Below are positions 17,529 through 27,049 of a stretch of DNA of 61,919 nt, piece by piece (positions within the stretch are counted from its first letter, which is position 1; each line of letters opens with the position of its first letter). Source of the stretch: Eubacterium sp. (GTDB lineage: Bacteria > Bacillota > Clostridia > Peptostreptococcales > Anaerovoracaceae); contig JAFWJS010000051.1 in the NCBI GenBank assembly GCA_017511535.1, positions 1 to 61,919 on the forward strand. Reading direction: 5' to 3'. The notes under the pieces were generated by a model. It was given only the letters and a program-made list of their open reading frames with translations. It made no database searches and was not told the DNA's origin. The translations under genes were made by a program, and so were the position numbers.

Positions 17529-17562
17529 GAAGGGACAGTTCTTATTTTATGGAAAGGTAGGA

Positions 17563-19239
17563 ATGGCGATGTTTGACGATTACATGGACAGGTACAACGA
17601 ATGGTTCACGAGCGGATTTGTTGAAGAGGACAACATCTTTGAGGAACTGGAGGGTATCAGGAACGATGAGCAGGAGATTAAGGACCGCTTTTGCGAGACG
17701 CTGGATTTCGGAACTGCCGGCCTGCGCGGAATAATGAGAGCCGGATTGAACGGTATGAATGTGTATACGGTCAGGCTCGCCACTCAGGCGCTTGCCGATG
17801 TCATCAATGAGTCCGGTGAGGATCAGGGCGCAGGCGTTTCCATCGCTTTTGATTCCAGGATCAACAGTAAGGTCTTTGCCCGCGAGGCTGCAATGGTGCT
17901 TGCGGCAAACGGGATCCATGTGAATATTTTTGATGACCTGAGACCGACGCCGGAGCTTTCCTTCACGATCAGAGAGACAGGATCGCTTGCAGGGATCAAC
18001 ATCACCGCGAGCCACAACCCTAAAGAATATAACGGATACAAGGTATACTGGTCGGACGGCGCGCAGCTCACGCCTGAGAAAGCCGCCAAGATCAAGGAGA
18101 AGATGGACACTCTCCATATTTTCAACGATGTGAAGATGCTGAACTACGGTCAGGCGTGCAGAGCCGGATTCATCCATGCGATCGGCCAGGAGATCGACGA
18201 TAAATACATGAGCAAAGTCCTTGCTGAGTCTCTCGGAAAGAAATACGTTGAAGAGGCCGGAGACGACGTTACTATCGTATACACTCCGCTTCACGGCGCA
18301 GACTACAAGATGGTACCGAAAGCGCTGAGAGAGCTCGGTATAATGAACGTGGTGCCAGTTGAGGAGCAGATGGAACCGGACGGGAATTTCCCGACGGTAA
18401 AGCTTCCGAATCCGGGAGAGCCGGGAGCGTTCGAGCTTGGCCTGGAAGTCGCTGAAGATGAAGACGCAGATATCATAATCGGTACAGACCCTGACGGAGA
18501 CCGCATGGGATTCATGGCGAAAGACGGGGATAAGTATGTGTTGCTGAACGGAAACCAGATCGCGTGCCTTCTTCTCGACTATATCATCGGAGCAAGGAAG
18601 GAGAACGGCACGCTGGCGAAGAACAGCGCAGTCGTGAGAAGCCTTGTTTCAACGCCTCTCGCAGACAGGATCTGCGAGGCAGCTGGAGTCACTGTATTCG
18701 AAGTACCTACAGGATTCAAGTACATAGGCGAGAAGATGGAACAGTTCAAGCAGGCGGGCGACTATACTTTCCTGTTCGGATTCGAAGAGAGCAACGGGTA
18801 TCTGGTAGGCGACTATGCGCGCGACAAGGACGGCGTCGTCGCCGCTATGCTCGCGGCTGAGATGACTGTGTTCTACAAGTCGAAAGGCATGTCAGTGATC
18901 GATGCCCTTAACGATATCTACAAAAAGTACGGATACTATAAGGAAAAGACGATCTCGGTCGATTATAAGAATCTTCACGAGGCGGAGCCGGTTATCGCGA
19001 ATCTGAGAGAGAATCCTCCTAAGGAGATCCTCCTCAAGGTCGAGAGCGTCAAGGACTTCCTTGAGACAGACGGCGTCAACGTACTCAAATATAATCTGGC
19101 AGACGGCTGCACACTCGTCGTAAGACCTTCGGGAACAGAACCGAAGATCAAAGTCTACTCGCTCGTTAAGGCGGATAGTGATGCGGCAGCGGCGGAGCTC
19201 GCGGAGAAGCTTGCAGATGCAGGGAAAGCACTACTGTAA
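17563..19239 (+). CDS. phosphoglucomutase / alpha-phosphohexomutase
   Basis: This enzyme interconverts glucose-1-phosphate and glucose-6-phosphate, linking the glycogen genes at 327-10013 to glycolysis; Pgi is encoded next. It is about 558 aa with four-domain phosphohexomutase landmarks: the phosphoserine loop TASHNPKEYNG (residues about 146-156), the metal-binding loop DPDGDRMG, the sugar-binding loop GFEESNGYLVGDY and the C-terminal phosphate site RPSGTEPKIK. The open frame reaches 17494 through a GTG, but that would run through the hairpins. The ATG at 17563, behind GGAAAGG, is the likely start; an ATG two codons later is also possible. Confidence 0.93.
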   Translation: MAMFDDYMDRYNEWFTSGFVEEDNIFEELEGIRNDEQEIKDRFCETLDFGTAGLRGIMRAGLNGMNVYTVRLATQALADVINESGEDQGAGVSIAFDSRINSKVFAREAAMVLAANGIHVNIFDDLRPTPELSFTIRETGSLAGINITASHNPKEYNGYKVYWSDGAQLTPEKAAKIKEKMDTLHIFNDVKMLNYGQACRAGFIHAIGQEIDDKYMSKVLAESLGKKYVEEAGDDVTIVYTPLHGADYKMVPKALRELGIMNVVPVEEQMEPDGNFPTVKLPNPGEPGAFELGLEVAEDEDADIIIGTDPDGDRMGFMAKDGDKYVLLNGNQIACLLLDYIIGARKENGTLAKNSAVVRSLVSTPLADRICEAAGVTVFEVPTGFKYIGEKMEQFKQAGDYTFLFGFEESNGYLVGDYARDKDGVVAAMLAAEMTVFYKSKGMSVIDALNDIYKKYGYYKEKTISVDYKNLHEAEPVIANLRENPPKEILLKVESVKDFLETDGVNVLKYNLADGCTLVVRPSGTEPKIKVYSLVKADSDAAAAELAEKLADAGKALL

Positions 19240-19255
19240 TTGAAGGAGAGACATA

Positions 19256-20500
19256 ATGAGTATAAAAGTTGAATCAGCAAACATTACGATAGATGAAGAA
19301 TATCTGAAAGAAGAACGTGAGAGAGCGAAACACGCATATCAGGAACTTCTTTCGGGCGATATCGATATGACCGGATGGGTGACTCTTCCGGATGAGATCA
19401 CAGACGAGAAATTCGACGCTCTGAACAAAGCCGCGGACAAGATCAGGTCCGACAGCGACTACCTGATCGTTGTAGGTATCGGCGGCTCGTTTCTGGGTGC
19501 CTGCACAGTGATAGACATGCTCGATAAAGGACGCGGAGCGAAGGTGCTCTTCGCCGGACACGGTTTTGATCCCGTGGAGCTTTCCGAGACACTGAAGGAA
19601 GCTGAGAGCGGCGACTATTCAGTATGCGTGATCTCCAAGTCAGGCGGGACGGCCGAGATAATCTCGACGTTCGGCATCATCAGAGAGCGCATGCTTGAGC
19701 GCTACGGCCGTGAAGAGACAGCAAAGAGGACATACGTTATCACAGGAGCCGACGGATTCCTTTCCGACCTCGCGAAAGAGGAGGGCATGGTGACGTTCGG
19801 TATCCCTGACAATATCGGCGGAAGATACTCTGTATTTACAGACGGCGGACTTCTTCCGATCGCGGCGGCAGGCATCGATATCAAAGCCCTCGTCGGCGCT
19901 GCGGCAAAAGCAAAGGCTGAGGATTTCAACGCTGAAGACAGCTTTGACTACGCTGTCATGAGACAGCTTCTCGCTGAAGGAACGGCAGCGGCAGACAAGA
20001 CTCCGAAAGCTGCTGAGATATATGAATTCTGCGACAGAAAGCTCGTGATGTTCGGTGAGTGGCTGAAGCAGCTCTTCGGCGAGAGCGAAGGAAAAGAAGG
20101 AAAGGGCATCGTACCGATGTCGCTCCTGTTCAGCCGCGACCTTCATTCAATGGGTCAGTTTCTGCAGCAGGGCAGCCCGATATTTTATGAGACCATGATT
20201 AGACAGGACGCGGACTTTGATGTGGACTTCACAGTTCCTGACGATGTGCCGCAGCCTTTCGCCGGCATGAAGATGTCAAAGATAGAAAGAGGCATGGAGA
20301 CAGGCGTAACAAAAGCACATATCGACGCCGGAACGCCTGTGATCACGATCCACTTCAACAAGCTGGATGAAGAGTCGGTCGGTGAGCTTCTGTACTGGTT
20401 CAAGGTGCAGTGCGCCGTGTCGGTACTGCTTCTCGGAGTCGATCCGTTCAACCAGCCGGGAGTTGTGGCTTACAAGAGCGAGATGAGAAAGGCTCTGTAG
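19256..20500 (+). CDS. pgi: glucose-6-phosphate isomerase
   Basis: Phosphoglucose isomerase converts glucose-6-phosphate to fructose-6-phosphate in the cytoplasm. At 414 aa it is of the short bacterial type. Signature parts are the sugar-phosphate-binding VVGIGGSFLGA (residues about 72-82) and ISKSGGTAEIISTFG (about 125-139), plus the conserved C-terminal stretch around FFNQPGVVAYK-like residues (here DPFNQPGVVAYK). It starts 16 nt after pgm behind GGAGAG, so the two form one operon that also reaches the DUF554 gene 7 nt later. Confidence 0.95.
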   Translation: MSIKVESANITIDEEYLKEERERAKHAYQELLSGDIDMTGWVTLPDEITDEKFDALNKAADKIRSDSDYLIVVGIGGSFLGACTVIDMLDKGRGAKVLFAGHGFDPVELSETLKEAESGDYSVCVISKSGGTAEIISTFGIIRERMLERYGREETAKRTYVITGADGFLSDLAKEEGMVTFGIPDNIGGRYSVFTDGGLLPIAAAGIDIKALVGAAAKAKAEDFNAEDSFDYAVMRQLLAEGTAAADKTPKAAEIYEFCDRKLVMFGEWLKQLFGESEGKEGKGIVPMSLLFSRDLHSMGQFLQQGSPIFYETMIRQDADFDVDFTVPDDVPQPFAGMKMSKIERGMETGVTKAHIDAGTPVITIHFNKLDEESVGELLYWFKVQCAVSVLLLGVDPFNQPGVVAYKSEMRKAL

Positions 20501-20507
20501 CAGATAT

Positions 20508-21245
20508 ATGATAGGTACAGGAACACTTATAAATGTAGCAGCAATAGTCGCCGGTGGCCTTGTAGGCAAGGTCATCGGTGGATTTTTTAATGAGAAACAG
20601 CAGGAAACGCTTAGCAAAGCCTGCGGCGTCAGCGTGCTCTTTATCGCGCTGGCAGGAGCAATGGAAGGCATGCTCAGCATAAGCGGTGAAGCGGGATCAG
20701 CCACGCTCGCGGCGGGACGTTCGATGTTCGTTGTCGTGAGTCTCTGCGTCGGCGCTGTGATCGGCGAGCTGATCAATATCGAAGGAGGCTTCGAGAAGTT
20801 CGGAGCCTGGCTGAAGGTGAAGAGCGGCAACTCGAAAGAGCGCATGTTCATCGACGCGTTCGTCACAGCGTCCATCACAGTATGCACGGGCGCTATGATA
20901 GTTGTGGGCGCGCTGAAAGACGGGATCTCGGGAGACCCTTCGATACTGATCCTGAAGTCAGTGCTGGACTTCATAATAATCGTGGTCATGACTTCATCCA
21001 TGGGAAAAGGGTGTGCGTTCTCAGCCGTACCGGTACTTGTGTTTGAAGGAGGGCTGACGCTTTTCGCGAAGCTGATCTCGCCTGTGCTCACGCAGGGTGC
21101 CATAACGAACATTTCACTGATCGGCTCGGTACTGATCTTCTGTGTAGGCGTCAACCTGGTATGGGGCAAACAGATGCGGGTAGCTAATATGCTTCCGGCT
21201 ATCGTAGTAGCGGTGATAATAGATTATCTGCCGTTCACGGTGTAG
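20508..21245 (+). CDS. DUF554 membrane protein (YdfK-like)
   Basis: A 245-aa integral membrane protein of the DUF554 family, whose function is not known. It is made mostly of hydrophobic helices separated by short polar loops. The N-terminal GTLINVAAIVAGGLVGKVIG is the most typical part, and a conserved acidic helix segment follows (VIGELINIEGGFEKFG). It starts 7 nt after the pgi stop without a clear ribosome site, suggesting coupling to pgi. The link to sugar phosphate metabolism is positional only. Confidence 0.85.
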   Translation: MIGTGTLINVAAIVAGGLVGKVIGGFFNEKQQETLSKACGVSVLFIALAGAMEGMLSISGEAGSATLAAGRSMFVVVSLCVGAVIGELINIEGGFEKFGAWLKVKSGNSKERMFIDAFVTASITVCTGAMIVVGALKDGISGDPSILILKSVLDFIIIVVMTSSMGKGCAFSAVPVLVFEGGLTLFAKLISPVLTQGAITNISLIGSVLIFCVGVNLVWGKQMRVANMLPAIVVAVIIDYLPFTV

Positions 21246-21271
21246 AACACTGCAAAAATATGAACATCAAC

Positions 21272-21306
21272 AGCTGCGGGAGGAGGAAGCTTCTGCAGCT
21301 TTTTTG
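21272..21306 (+). terminator. rho-independent terminator after the pgm-pgi-DUF554 operon
   Basis: AGCTGC (21272-21277) pairs with GCAGCT (21295-21300), with a T-run at 21300-21305. The loop is large and purine-rich. Confidence 0.7.
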
Positions 21307-21452
21307 TTGTGCTTACCGTGGAGGAACAGCAAAGGACAAGGTGAAGGCATACTTATCTGAATAATAGTCAGAATATTCTAAAAATAAAGCTCTTATATGA
21401 TTGATTATTGATATAAGAAGGAATATGATAGGCTTAGAAAGAGGTGATCAAT

Positions 21453-22400
21453 ATGAAAAACACATTACATATAGCTTTGACTGCAGTCATGGGCCTGATA
21501 GCAGTCATGATAATGACAGTCATAATAGGAACATGTGAAGCACATGCGATAGATGTTTACCCGGCTTATGAAGATGGTAAGATAGAATTTATAGATTATA
21601 ACTCCGAAGATTACGTAAATTTCAATTATGTTGTACATGATGCAGAAAACATGGATATCAAAAGCAGTGATGAGGCAGTGCTGACAACATATTACGGCGA
21701 TGATTTCGACCAGATGGGCAGTCATTTTTCCAGCAGCTCCTGGTATGGCATACCTGTTAGCCCCGGCACATGCACAGTTACCGTTACAAATAAAAACGAT
21801 ACCAGTGATACGTGGACGGCGACTGTCACTGTGGGAACGGAATATTTCCAGAGTGTGCTGGATAATGCTCCTGATTATGGCCCGGTAGCGCCATACCCTG
21901 ACAATGAATACTACTATACAAATACAGTGGGATATGGAGATAAAAAACTTATAGTCCGTGCTCCTTACGGCGCTATTGCATATCTTTATGTTGATGACCA
22001 GTTTATTGCTGCGGAGGTAGCGGGAGCAAGCAGCCGTATAGATTTCAGTGCGGACTTCCTGAAGAAGCTGAAGACTCCGGTAAAAGTCGCGATCAACTGG
22101 GCCGATGCATCCAAGTCGTACACGATCAAGATCGCCAGCAGATCCAAGGTATTTGCGATCAGAATAAAGAAAAACAGCAGGACCGCAAAATATACAGTCA
22201 GGAAGGTCCATAAAGGAGATTATCTGAAGATCAAGGTAGGAAAGAAAGTCGTGAAGACCGTAAAGTTCAAGAGCAATATATCAGAGAAGACCCTTAAGTG
22301 GACGAACAAGACGAAGATGAAGAAGGGCACGAAAGTGACTTACACACTGTATAATACATTCAAGCAGAAACTCGCAGGCGCGACACGTAAAGTCGGCTAG
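21453..22400 (+). CDS. secreted protein of unknown function
   Basis: A 315-aa exported protein. It has a signal peptide (hydrophobic residues about 6-25) with a likely cleavage after EAHA, just before IDVYPAYEDG. The next roughly 110 residues look beta-rich and Ig-like (SSDEAVLTTYYGDD through CTVTVTNKNDTSDTWTATV). The last 100 residues are very lysine-rich (KIRIKKNSRTAKYTV-like segments and VGKKVVKTVKF), which could bind cell-wall polymers or nucleic acid. GAGGTGAT before the ATG at 21453 decides the start over an in-frame GTG at 21444. It is monocistronic with its own terminator. I do not recognise a named family. Confidence 0.75.
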   Translation: MKNTLHIALTAVMGLIAVMIMTVIIGTCEAHAIDVYPAYEDGKIEFIDYNSEDYVNFNYVVHDAENMDIKSSDEAVLTTYYGDDFDQMGSHFSSSSWYGIPVSPGTCTVTVTNKNDTSDTWTATVTVGTEYFQSVLDNAPDYGPVAPYPDNEYYYTNTVGYGDKKLIVRAPYGAIAYLYVDDQFIAAEVAGASSRIDFSADFLKKLKTPVKVAINWADASKSYTIKIASRSKVFAIRIKKNSRTAKYTVRKVHKGDYLKIKVGKKVVKTVKFKSNISEKTLKWTNKTKMKKGTKVTYTLYNTFKQKLAGATRKVG

Positions 22401-22424
22401 TACCGCAGAGTAAAATGTATCATT

Positions 22425-22452
22425 AAACGGCATCCCGGCGGTGCCGTTTTTT
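22425..22452 (+). terminator. rho-independent terminator after the secreted-protein gene
   Basis: AAACGGCA (22425-22432) pairs with TGCCGTTT (22442-22449) and continues into a six-T run. Confidence 0.85.
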
Positions 22453-22539
22453 GATGCTGTATTGCATCGGAAGCCGCAAAAATATATAATAGTGATATTA
22501 GTAAGCCCCGTCTCATTTGCGGGGAGGAAGGAAAAGAAA

Positions 22540-23094
22540 ATGTCAGAATCAAAAGGAAAGTATTACATCACCACACCAATCTATTACCCGAGCGATAACC
22601 TGCACATAGGCCATACCTACTGCACAGTCATGGCTGACGCCATGGCAAGGTTCAAGAGACTGCAGGGATACGACGTCAGATTCCAGACGGGAACTGACGA
22701 ACACGGACAGAAGATCCAGCAGATCGCTGAGAAGCAGGGAGTCACCCCTCAGCAGTATGTGGACAAGATCGTATCCGGCGTCAAGCAGCTCTGGAAGACC
22801 ATGGAGATCTCATATGACGACTTCATCAGGACCACCGAGGAACGTCACGTTAAGCGCGTTCAGGAGATCTTCATGAAGATGAATGAGAAAGGTGACATAT
22901 ATAAAGGAAAGTATGAAGGCTGGTACTGCACTCCGTGCGAGTCATACTGGACAGAGAAACAGCTGGTAGACGGATGCTGCCCTGACTGCGGAAGACCGGT
23001 ACAGAAGACGAGCGAGGACGCTTACTTCTTCAGACTGTCCAAATATCAGGACAGACTTCTTGACCTGTTCGAGAATCATCCTGATTTCCTGTAG
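22540..23094 (+). pseudogene. metG: methionyl-tRNA synthetase, 5' fragment (ends at an in-frame TAG)
   Basis: This is the N-terminal part of MetRS, which charges tRNA-Met and is essential. It has 184 residues with YYITTPIYYPSDNLHIGHTY, containing the HIGH box, and a zinc-knuckle domain with CTPCESYW and CCPDCGRP. The frame stops at TAG (23092-23094) after NHPDFL. Homology resumes at once in the same frame (PETRRNEMIGCVKQGLEDL), so the stop most likely replaces a glutamine codon (CAG). A second lesion, loss of one G in the GGG at 23177-23179, shifts the frame about 85 nt later. Adding back one base to 22540-24476 gives exactly 646 codons. The start is fixed by GGGGAGGAAGG at 22520-22530. Confidence 0.85.
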
Positions 23095-23123
23095 CCTGAG
23101 ACCAGAAGAAACGAGATGATCGG

Positions 23124-24476
23124 ATGCGTGAAACAGGGACTCGAAGATCTCTGCATCTCGCGTACGTCATTCGACTGGGCATCCAGGTGCCTATCGACCA
23201 TGACCACGTCATCTACGTATGGCTCGACGCGCTGACGAACTATATCACGACCCTGGGATATCCTGACGCAGAAAGACCTGACTACGACAAATACTGGCCT
23301 GCCGACGTCCATCTCGTGGGCAAGGAGATCGTCAGATTCCACACGATCATCTGGCCGGCGATGCTCATGTCGATCGAAGAGCCGCTGCCAAAGCAGGTGC
23401 TCGGTCACGGCTGGCTCCTGATCGACGGAGGCAAGATGAGTAAATCCAAGGGCAACGTGGTAGACCCTGTCGTGCTCATCGACAGATACGGAGTCGACGC
23501 GCTTAAATACTTCCTGCTCCGTGAGTACACATTCGGGCAGGACGGAGTATACACCAACGAAGTGATGCTCAACCGTATCAACTATGATCTCGCGAATGAC
23601 TTAGGAAACCTCGTTTCCAGAAGCATCACGATGATCCAGAAGTACTGCGGAGGTATAGTCCCTCAGGCGACAACGCAGGATGACTTTGATAAGGATCTCA
23701 GAGAGATCGCGCTGGCCGTTGCTCCAAAGGTCGAAGCACACATGGAGAAGTTCCAGTTCAATCTGGCGCTCGAGGACATCTGGGTACTCGTAAGAAGAGC
23801 GAACAAGTACATCGATGAGAAGATGCCTTGGGCTCTGGCGAAGGATGAGAGTAAGAAAGCTGAGCTGGACACATGCATGCATGAGCTCGCTGAAGCTATC
23901 AGGATCATATCAGTTCTGATCCTTCCGTTCATGCACTCAACATCCGAGAAGATGAGAGATCAGCTCGGCATCGGTGACAAGAAGGCTGTATGGGAAGACG
24001 CTTTCGTATTCGATATGCTTGACGGCGAAGAAGTCCACAGAGGCGACGTACTGTTCCCGAGACTCGACGTTGAGAAAGAACTGAAAGAGCTTGACGAGCT
24101 CAAGAAAAAGCAGATGGAAGCTGCAGGTGCGGCAGAGAACAAGCCGCTCGAGCTCAAACCGGAGATCGAGTTCGATGACTTCGATAAGATAGACCTGAGA
24201 GTCGGAAAGATCATCAAGGCTGAGAAACATCCGAAGGCTGACAAGCTCCTCGTGTTCCAGGTGAAGATGGGGACAGAGACGAGACAGGTCATCTCCGGCG
24301 TATCACAGTATTTCAAGCCGGAAGAGATGGTAGGAAAGAAAGTCATCGTAGTCGCGAACCTCAAGCCAAGGAACCTCCGCGGGATGGAGTCGAAGGGAAT
24401 GCTTCTCTTCGCGGACAACGGCGAGAAGCTCGGCATCGTCACGACCGACGCAGAAGACGGAAACAGCGTGAACTGA
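23124..24476 (+). pseudogene. metG: methionyl-tRNA synthetase, 3' fragment (shifted frame)
   Basis: This is the rest of MetRS, in a frame displaced by one base from the 5' fragment. True homology begins at about 23178 (GIQVPIDHDHVIYVWLDAL); the first 18 codons of the open frame are out-of-frame reading of the linker. It contains the second catalytic motif KMSKSKGNV, the anticodon-binding helical domain, and a C-terminal EMAPII/Trbp111-like tRNA-binding domain (DKIDLRVGKIIKAEKHPKADK). Apart from the two lesions the gene shows no decay, so it is either a very recent loss with a second MetRS elsewhere, or a sequencing or assembly error. tatD begins 1 nt after its stop, as in many Bacillota. Confidence 0.85.
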
Positions 24477-24477
24477 A

Positions 24478-25341
24478 ATGCTTTTTGACGCACACACACA
24501 TCTGAACGAAGAGAGATATACAGAAGAAGAAAGAGCGGAGCTCGCCAGTGAGATAGCGGCGAGCCCCGTTGACTTTATAATGGATGCCGGGAGCTGCTTC
24601 AGCGACACGGAGCAGGCGGTCAGGGATGCTGAAACGTATCCGTGGTGCTACGCGTCTGCGGGGATCCACCCTGAAGAGGTCGGAGACCTGACGGAAGCTG
24701 ATATGGAGCGTCTCAAGAAGCTTGCGGTGCGTGATAAGGTACGCGCGATAGGCGAGATCGGTCTGGACTATTATTATGACGACGGCGTTCCGCGCGAAGT
24801 ACAGCGCATGTGGTTCAGAAGACAGATACAGCTTGCCAACGAACTCAAGATGCCGATCATGATACACTCGAGGGACGCGGACCTGGATACACTCACGATC
24901 CTTAAGGAGGAGGGCGCGTTTTCAGACGAACGCAGGAGCTGGTTCCCGAAGAGGCCGGGGCCTTTGAAAGAAGATGGCACAAGAGACATGCTTCCCGACG
25001 CGAGAGTCCTCATGCACTGCTTCTCATACAGCGCAGAGACTGCGGCTGAGTATGTGAAGCTCGGAGCGACGATCTCGATCTGCGGCCCTGTGACGTTCAA
25101 GTCAAACAAAAAGACACGCCGTGTAGTCGAAAGCGTGCCGATAGAATTCCTTACGGTCGAAACTGATGCGCCGTACCTTGCGCCGGAGCCGATGCGCGGC
25201 CGTCCAAACAAATCGGTATATGTCGAATACACATGCCGCAAGGTCGCGGAGATCAAAGGTATCTCATACGAGGAAGCAGCAGAGATAACGAAGAGAAACG
25301 CGATGCGTTTCTACGATGTCAAGGAGGACGGTCCTTTTTGA
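24478..25341 (+). CDS. TatD-family metal-dependent deoxyribonuclease
   Basis: A 287-aa TIM-barrel hydrolase of the TatD/YcfH family, with 3'-5' exonuclease and quality-control roles in the cytoplasm. Metal ligands are visible in order: His-x-His in FDAHTHLNE (residues 3-11), Glu in IGEIGLDYYY, His in IMIHSRDA, His in LMHCFS and Asp in VETDAPYLAPEP. A stretch of about 25 residues rich in Pro and charged residues (FPKRPGPLKEDG) sits before the LMHCFS strand and is longer than in short family members. It follows metG by 1 nt, the usual metG-tatD order. Confidence 0.92.
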   Translation: MLFDAHTHLNEERYTEEERAELASEIAASPVDFIMDAGSCFSDTEQAVRDAETYPWCYASAGIHPEEVGDLTEADMERLKKLAVRDKVRAIGEIGLDYYYDDGVPREVQRMWFRRQIQLANELKMPIMIHSRDADLDTLTILKEEGAFSDERRSWFPKRPGPLKEDGTRDMLPDARVLMHCFSYSAETAAEYVKLGATISICGPVTFKSNKKTRRVVESVPIEFLTVETDAPYLAPEPMRGRPNKSVYVEYTCRKVAEIKGISYEEAAEITKRNAMRFYDVKEDGPF

Positions 25342-25364
25342 CAAAATCAATAAAGGAGTACGAA

Positions 25365-26936
25365 ATGCAGTTTTCTGTTTCAGATAAACATGACAGGATA
25401 ATAGAACAGATAAAGAAGACGATAATTGATAATGACCTTATTCCTCAGGGAGCACACGTTGTGCTCGGCCTTTCGGGAGGTCCTGATTCGGTATGCCTGT
25501 TTCACGTGCTCGGCATGCTCGCGGAGGAGATGGACCTGAAGCTCCATGCTGTACATGTGAATCATCAGCTCAGAGGCGACGCAGCAGACCAGGATCAGGA
25601 ATTTGTTGAGAAACTTTGTATCAACGCGGGCGTGCCGCTTGACGTGACGGTCTTTGACTGCGCAGGACTCGCGAAGGACATGGGGATAACAACAGAAGAA
25701 GCCGGCAGGATAAAAAGATACAAAGCCTTTGATGACGCGGCGGACAGGATCGTGAGAGACGAGCCGGATGCAGACGTGAGGATAGCGGTCGCACACAATT
25801 ACGACGATCAGGCAGAGACGATAATGTTCAGGCTCATGCGTGGAACAGGCCCGGACGGCCTCGCGGGAATGGAATATATCAGAGAAGATGAGCGCGGGCA
25901 CTGCCTTATCAGGCCGCTTCTGGACTGCAGGAAGAAAGATATCGTAAGGTTCCTGATGAAGGAGAAGATAGACGCGAGACTGGACAAGACGAATGAAGAG
26001 GCAGTCTATTCCAGAAACGCGATAAGGCTTGATATTTTCCCGTTCCTTGAGAAATACAGCCCGAATTTCCGGGACGCTCTGGTCAGGCTGGGTAACGTCG
26101 CGCGGGAAGACAAGGCGCTCATGAAGAGCTTTGCCGAGCAGGTCATGGATTACGCGGTGACAGAGACAGGAGACGGATACATACAGTTTGACAGGAAGAA
26201 GCTTGCCGGGATCGCTTTACCGGTGAGACGCAGGGTGCTTTCGCTCTCAGCTTCCCGTCTGGGGCTTACCGAAGATCTCACTCAGGCACACTTCACGGCG
26301 GCGGACGACGTGCTGCTTGACGGCGGGCCTTCTTCAGGGATCGATCTTCCGCACGGATACCGGGTGTCGAATATCTATGAAAGCATCCGGATATCGGCCC
26401 CTGACGAGACGGGGATGGCGGCCCCTCCGGGGAAGGTCATGATAATATCAAAAGCCGCCTTTGACGCGATGCTGCCGCGTGAGCAGGAAGAAGGATCCGA
26501 AAACGGCGAAGGAGAAAAGGCAGATGAAAAGGGCCTTCTTAAAAAAGGCAGGTACGCGGCTTTTGATGCTGACGCACTGGAGCTGAAGTTCGGCAAAGGC
26601 TCTGCGGACAACGCAAGATGGCGCCGGCGCGAATCCGGAGAGTACATGGAGATAAGCGCGTCCAGAAGAGCAGCGGCGGATAAGGCAGAAGCAAAAAAGG
26701 TCGCGCTCAAGCTAGGGATGACGTCGGGCGAGCAGGATAAGCCGCTGACCAAGAAGCTGCAGGACATACTGGTCGATGACAAGATACCTAAAGACGACAG
26801 AGAGAAGATCTACTTCGCGGCGCTTGGAAGCGAGATACTGTACATACCGGAGCAGCAGTATTACCCGCGGGCGAGATGGTCGACAGGCTACAGAGTGACT
26901 CAGGGCACGAGGAGAGTGCTTGTATTCACCTTGTAA
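25365..26936 (+). CDS. tilS: tRNA(Ile)-lysidine synthase
   Basis: TilS modifies C34 of the CAU-anticodon tRNA-Ile to lysidine, changing it to an isoleucine-AUA reader. The 523-aa protein has the PP-loop SGGPDSVCL (residues about 32-40) and the following HVNHQLRG motif that binds ATP and lysine. The C-terminal third carries the substrate-binding domain (LTKKLQDILVDDKIP). A charged insert of about 30 residues (EEGSENGEGEKADEKG) separates the domains. The frame is open to 25233 inside tatD, but AAAGGAG fits the ATG at 25365. ftsH follows, as in Bacillus-type chromosomes, where hpt would sit between them; it is absent here. Confidence 0.93.
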   Translation: MQFSVSDKHDRIIEQIKKTIIDNDLIPQGAHVVLGLSGGPDSVCLFHVLGMLAEEMDLKLHAVHVNHQLRGDAADQDQEFVEKLCINAGVPLDVTVFDCAGLAKDMGITTEEAGRIKRYKAFDDAADRIVRDEPDADVRIAVAHNYDDQAETIMFRLMRGTGPDGLAGMEYIREDERGHCLIRPLLDCRKKDIVRFLMKEKIDARLDKTNEEAVYSRNAIRLDIFPFLEKYSPNFRDALVRLGNVAREDKALMKSFAEQVMDYAVTETGDGYIQFDRKKLAGIALPVRRRVLSLSASRLGLTEDLTQAHFTAADDVLLDGGPSSGIDLPHGYRVSNIYESIRISAPDETGMAAPPGKVMIISKAAFDAMLPREQEEGSENGEGEKADEKGLLKKGRYAAFDADALELKFGKGSADNARWRRRESGEYMEISASRRAAADKAEAKKVALKLGMTSGEQDKPLTKKLQDILVDDKIPKDDREKIYFAALGSEILYIPEQQYYPRARWSTGYRVTQGTRRVLVFTL

Positions 26937-26961
26937 ATTGACATTCAGGCGTTTCGTTTTG

Positions 26962-26990
26962 TTGAAGTATTATTGGGTATATGATAGAAT
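26962..26990 (+). promoter_or_regulatory. promoter of ftsH
   Basis: TTGAAG (26962-26967), 17 nt, TAGAAT (26985-26990). It gives a leader of about 55 nt. Confidence 0.65.
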
Positions 26991-27049
26991 AATAAAGTTC
27001 ATTTAAATATGAAATCATACAATATATACTTTCAGAAAGGGTAAAAGAA

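Noticed and set aside
20276-21169. A 297-codon minus-strand ORF over pgi and the DUF554 gene
   Set aside because: It spans two real genes in antisense and is rich in Ser/Thr/Pro of the kind produced by reverse reading.
23092-23094. Read-through or pyrrolysine at the metG TAG
   Set aside because: TAG ends other intact genes here, and a second lesion (a frameshift) follows, which read-through cannot repair.
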